NCBI GenBank assembly: GCA_007129635.1
Contig: SKVE01000261.1
Location: forward strand, 1-8,194
DNA length: 8,194 bases
DNA from: Planctomycetaceae bacterium
Lineage (GTDB): Bacteria > Planctomycetota > Planctomycetia > Pirellulales > Pirellulaceae
Reading direction: 5' to 3'
This document shows positions 6,667-8,194 of the stretch, piece after piece; positions within the stretch are counted from its first letter, which is position 1; each line of letters starts with the position of its first letter. Below the pieces are notes generated by a model. That model was not told the DNA's origin. It saw nothing but the letters and a program-made list of their open reading frames with translations, and did not search any database. The position numbers were made by a program, and so were the translations under genes.

Positions 6667-7665
6667 CTAGCTAAGATCGTCAGGCTGCAGATGGCGGACG
6701 ATGGCGGCTGTCAGTCGATTCAGGTTTTGGCCGGTGACGGCCGAGATCAAAAGCACGTCGCGTTCTAACTGCTCGGCCAGCCGATCACGCAGGTCGGCAG
6801 CGCCCGGTAATTCGGATTTGGTGATGGCAACGATCTCAGGACGCTGGATCAGCTTGGGATTGTATCGCCGCAGCTCGTTGCGAATCGCGTGATAGTTTTC
6901 GATCGGATCGCTGCCGTCCATCGGCATCGGCTCGATCAAATGGACCAGAATCCCCGCACGCTCGACGTGCCGCAAAAACTCGTGCCCCAATCCGACGCCT
7001 GCGTGAGCCCCCTCGATCAGTCCCGGGATGTCGGCCATGACGAACGATCGGTCCAGGTCGATGGTGACTCGGCCCAGATTGGGATGCTTGGTCGTGAACG
7101 GGTAATCGGCGATCTCAGGGCGGGCTCGCGACAGACGACTGAGCAACGTGCTTTTGCCAGCGTTCGGCTTGCCGATCAAGCCGACGTCCGCGATCACCTT
7201 CAACTCGAAGATCAATCGACGGCGTTCGCCCTCCTCGCCCGGCGTGCTTTGACGTGGCGCCTGATTGGTCGAGGATTTAAAACGGGTGTTACCCCAGCCG
7301 CCCTTTCCGCCTCGCGCGGCGATCATGCGGTCGTTGGATCGCGTCAGATCCTTCAACACGAAACCGTGCTTGGCGTCGATCACGACGGTGCCGGGCGGCA
7401 CGTGGACGATCAGATCCTGTCCACTTCGGCCGTGTTTGTTCGAGCCCTGACCGGGGGTACCCCGCTCCGCTCGCCAGAACTTGCGATGAGCCAACGCGAC
7501 CAGGCTGTCCACCCCCGGCTCGGCCACCACCACCACGCTGCCGCCGTTGCCGCCGTCACCCCCGTTGGGGCCGCCGCGCGGCACGTAACGCTCGCGGCGA
7601 AAGCTGACACAGCCAGCTCCGCCGTCACCCGCTTGGACCTCGATTTCAACTCGATCGACAAACAT
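6667..7665 (-). CDS. obg: GTPase Obg/CgtA, short form with unusual G4 motif
   Basis: Obg is a cytoplasmic GTPase that associates with the large ribosomal subunit and links its assembly to growth state (family knowledge). The 332 residues show the glycine-rich Obg fold at 1-158 ([22 protein letters not shown]), then the G domain: P-loop GKPNAGKS (165-172), switch I YPFTT (188-192), DIPGLIEGA from 212 and G5 SAVTG (308-312). The position of the usual NKxD reads TKSE (282-285), changing two of the base-recognition residues. No C-terminal OCT domain is present, as in many short Obg proteins. The start ATG 7665 matches the family's [10 protein letters not shown] beginning. A TTG directly before it is not needed. 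No Shine-Dalgarno sequence is visible, and a terminator-like hairpin ends four bases upstream. The gene lies 63 bases behind rpmA, the usual neighbour. Confidence 0.97.
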   Translation of the reverse strand: MFVDRVEIEVQAGDGGAGCVSFRRERYVPRGGPNGGDGGNGGSVVVVAEPGVDSLVALAHRKFWRAERGTPGQGSNKHGRSGQDLIVHVPPGTVVIDAKHGFVLKDLTRSNDRMIAARGGKGGWGNTRFKSSTNQAPRQSTPGEEGERRRLIFELKVIADVGLIGKPNAGKSTLLSRLSRARPEIADYPFTTKHPNLGRVTIDLDRSFVMADIPGLIEGAHAGVGLGHEFLRHVERAGILVHLIEPMPMDGSDPIENYHAIRNELRRYNPKLIQRPEIVAITKSELPGAADLRDRLAEQLERDVLLISAVTGQNLNRLTAAIVRHLQPDDLS

Positions 7666-7669
7666 CAAT

Positions 7670-7696
7670 AAAAAAGGACGCCCCAGCAGAGCGTCC
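7670..7696 (-). terminator. Terminator-like hairpin between rpmA and obg
   Basis: Read on the minus strand, GGACGC (7696-7691) pairs with GCGTCC (7681-7676) around nine bases and is followed at once by six T (7675-7670). The T-run ends four bases before the obg ATG. It has the form of an intrinsic terminator or attenuator that would make rpmA largely monocistronic. Confidence 0.7.
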
Positions 7697-7728
7697 CCAA
7701 AACGGATCGAAAGCCTTTGGGAGGCGTT

Positions 7729-7977
7729 TTAATTGGCCGCAATGACGTTGACGCGACGCCCTTCGCGGTCGAAGTGAACCACCCCGTCTGCGACCGCGAA
7801 CAGCGTATAGTCATTACCCATGCCCACGTTGGTACCAGCGTGAAATCGGGTGCCTACCTGACGGACCAAAATATTTCCCGCCCGCACTACCTGACCGCCG
7901 TATCGCTTGACACCGCGACGCTGAGCGTTCGAATCGCGACCGTTGCGGCTGGAACCCTGCCCTTTTTTATGCGCCAT
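7729..7977 (-). CDS. rpmA: 50S ribosomal protein L27 (bL27)
   Basis: L27 is a component of the large ribosomal subunit. Its N-terminal tail reaches the peptidyl-transferase centre and helps place the tRNA 3' end (family knowledge). The 82 residues have the usual length and the diagnostic beginning [16 protein letters not shown], then [24 protein letters not shown] and [12 protein letters not shown]. It begins directly with AHKKG, so it lacks the cleavable leader seen in Firmicutes L27. GGTGAG directly before the ATG and a GGGG about 15 bases upstream are poor ribosome binding signals. The usual partner rplU (L21) is not the gene directly upstream; an unidentified gene ends 76 bases before the start. 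Confidence 0.98.
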   Translation of the reverse strand: MAHKKGQGSSRNGRDSNAQRRGVKRYGGQVVRAGNILVRQVGTRFHAGTNVGMGNDYTLFAVADGVVHFDREGRRVNVIAAN

Positions 7978-8014
7978 CTCACCAATTACCCCGTCTTAAA
8001 GTCTGCATCGATTC

Positions 8015-8034
8015 GCTGGATTTCACCATCCAGC
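8015..8034 (-). other. Hairpin in rpmA leader
   Basis: GCTGGAT (8015-8021) pairs perfectly with ATCCAGC (8028-8034) around a six-base loop, in the 76-base gap before rpmA. No T-run follows on the minus strand. It could be a processing or mRNA end structure of the upstream gene, or a site for control of rpmA. Nothing in the sequence decides between these. Confidence 0.4.
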
Positions 8035-8053
8035 CCGTTGGAATCATGGGATT

Positions 8054-8194
8054 TTAACGATAGATCCACAGATGATCAAGCCGCTTGTCGACGCCATACC
8101 AGTTCAAAATATGAGTCTGTTCTTCCGGGTTGGCAACCGCTCGAATTCCGTACCGGATTTCGCCCTCGTGCTCGTAAACGCTGTCGCCAGGCCG
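8054..8194 (-). CDS. C-terminal end of an unidentified protein (start beyond window)
   Basis: The last 46 codons and stop of a reading frame that enters from the right edge are visible. They begin RPGDSVYEHEG and end KRLDHLWIYR. The piece is rich in charged and aromatic residues, has no membrane segment and shows no motif I recognise. Codon use looks like that of the neighbours and the frame is open to the edge, which supports a real gene. It is clearly not L21 by sequence. It may share a transcript with rpmA, 76 bases downstream. Confidence 0.6.
   Translation of the reverse strand, partial: RPGDSVYEHEGEIRYGIRAVANPEEQTHILNWYGVDKRLDHLWIYR

Noticed and set aside
6889..7671. Plus-strand frame of 260 codons opposite obg
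   Set aside because: The minus strand carries an unmistakable Obg GTPase. The plus product matches no family.

Overview
The window (8194 bases, GC-rich) looks like chromosomal DNA of a planctomycete, probably of the Pirellula/Rhodopirellula type. This is an inference from three things: a giant secreted protein that mixes VWA, secretin-type (STN), TPR, DUF2135-like and Gly/Met-rich segments; the deviant Obg sequence; and RsgA with a long charged N-terminus. No rRNA, tRNA, CRISPR array, transposase or other phage gene is visible.

Layout. Positions 1-1144 (minus strand) hold nearly all of rsgA, the circularly permuted GTPase of 30S subunit maturation; its last residues lie beyond the left edge. 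Divergent from it, 1245-1457 (plus) encodes a 70-residue protein with two membrane segments that resembles the Imm17 family. Positions 1458-1823 are non-coding and rich in structure: a degenerate 36-bp direct repeat that re-uses the end of the small gene, a perfect 8-bp hairpin, a 14-bp palindrome, and two mutually exclusive hairpins in a C-rich stretch. Then comes one 1572-residue secreted protein (1824-6542, plus), closed by a strong intrinsic terminator at 6585-6620.

The right part is on the minus strand and converges on the large gene. It reads from right to left: the end of an unidentified gene (8054-8194), rpmA for ribosomal protein L27 (7729-7977), and obg (6667-7665). A terminator-like hairpin with six U residues sits between rpmA and obg and ends only four bases before the obg start codon.

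Three of the genes (rsgA, rpmA, obg) serve ribosome assembly and are ordinary housekeeping genes. The exceptional item is the large protein. It has a signal peptide, a VWA domain with a complete metal-binding site, an STN-like domain, two Gly/Met tracts, and at its C-terminus a peptidase S74 intramolecular chaperone domain of the kind known from phage tail spikes. The predicted Ser-Lys dyad is intact and lies directly behind the second Gly/Met tract. This suggests a self-trimerising, self-cleaving cell-surface or periplasmic fibre protein.
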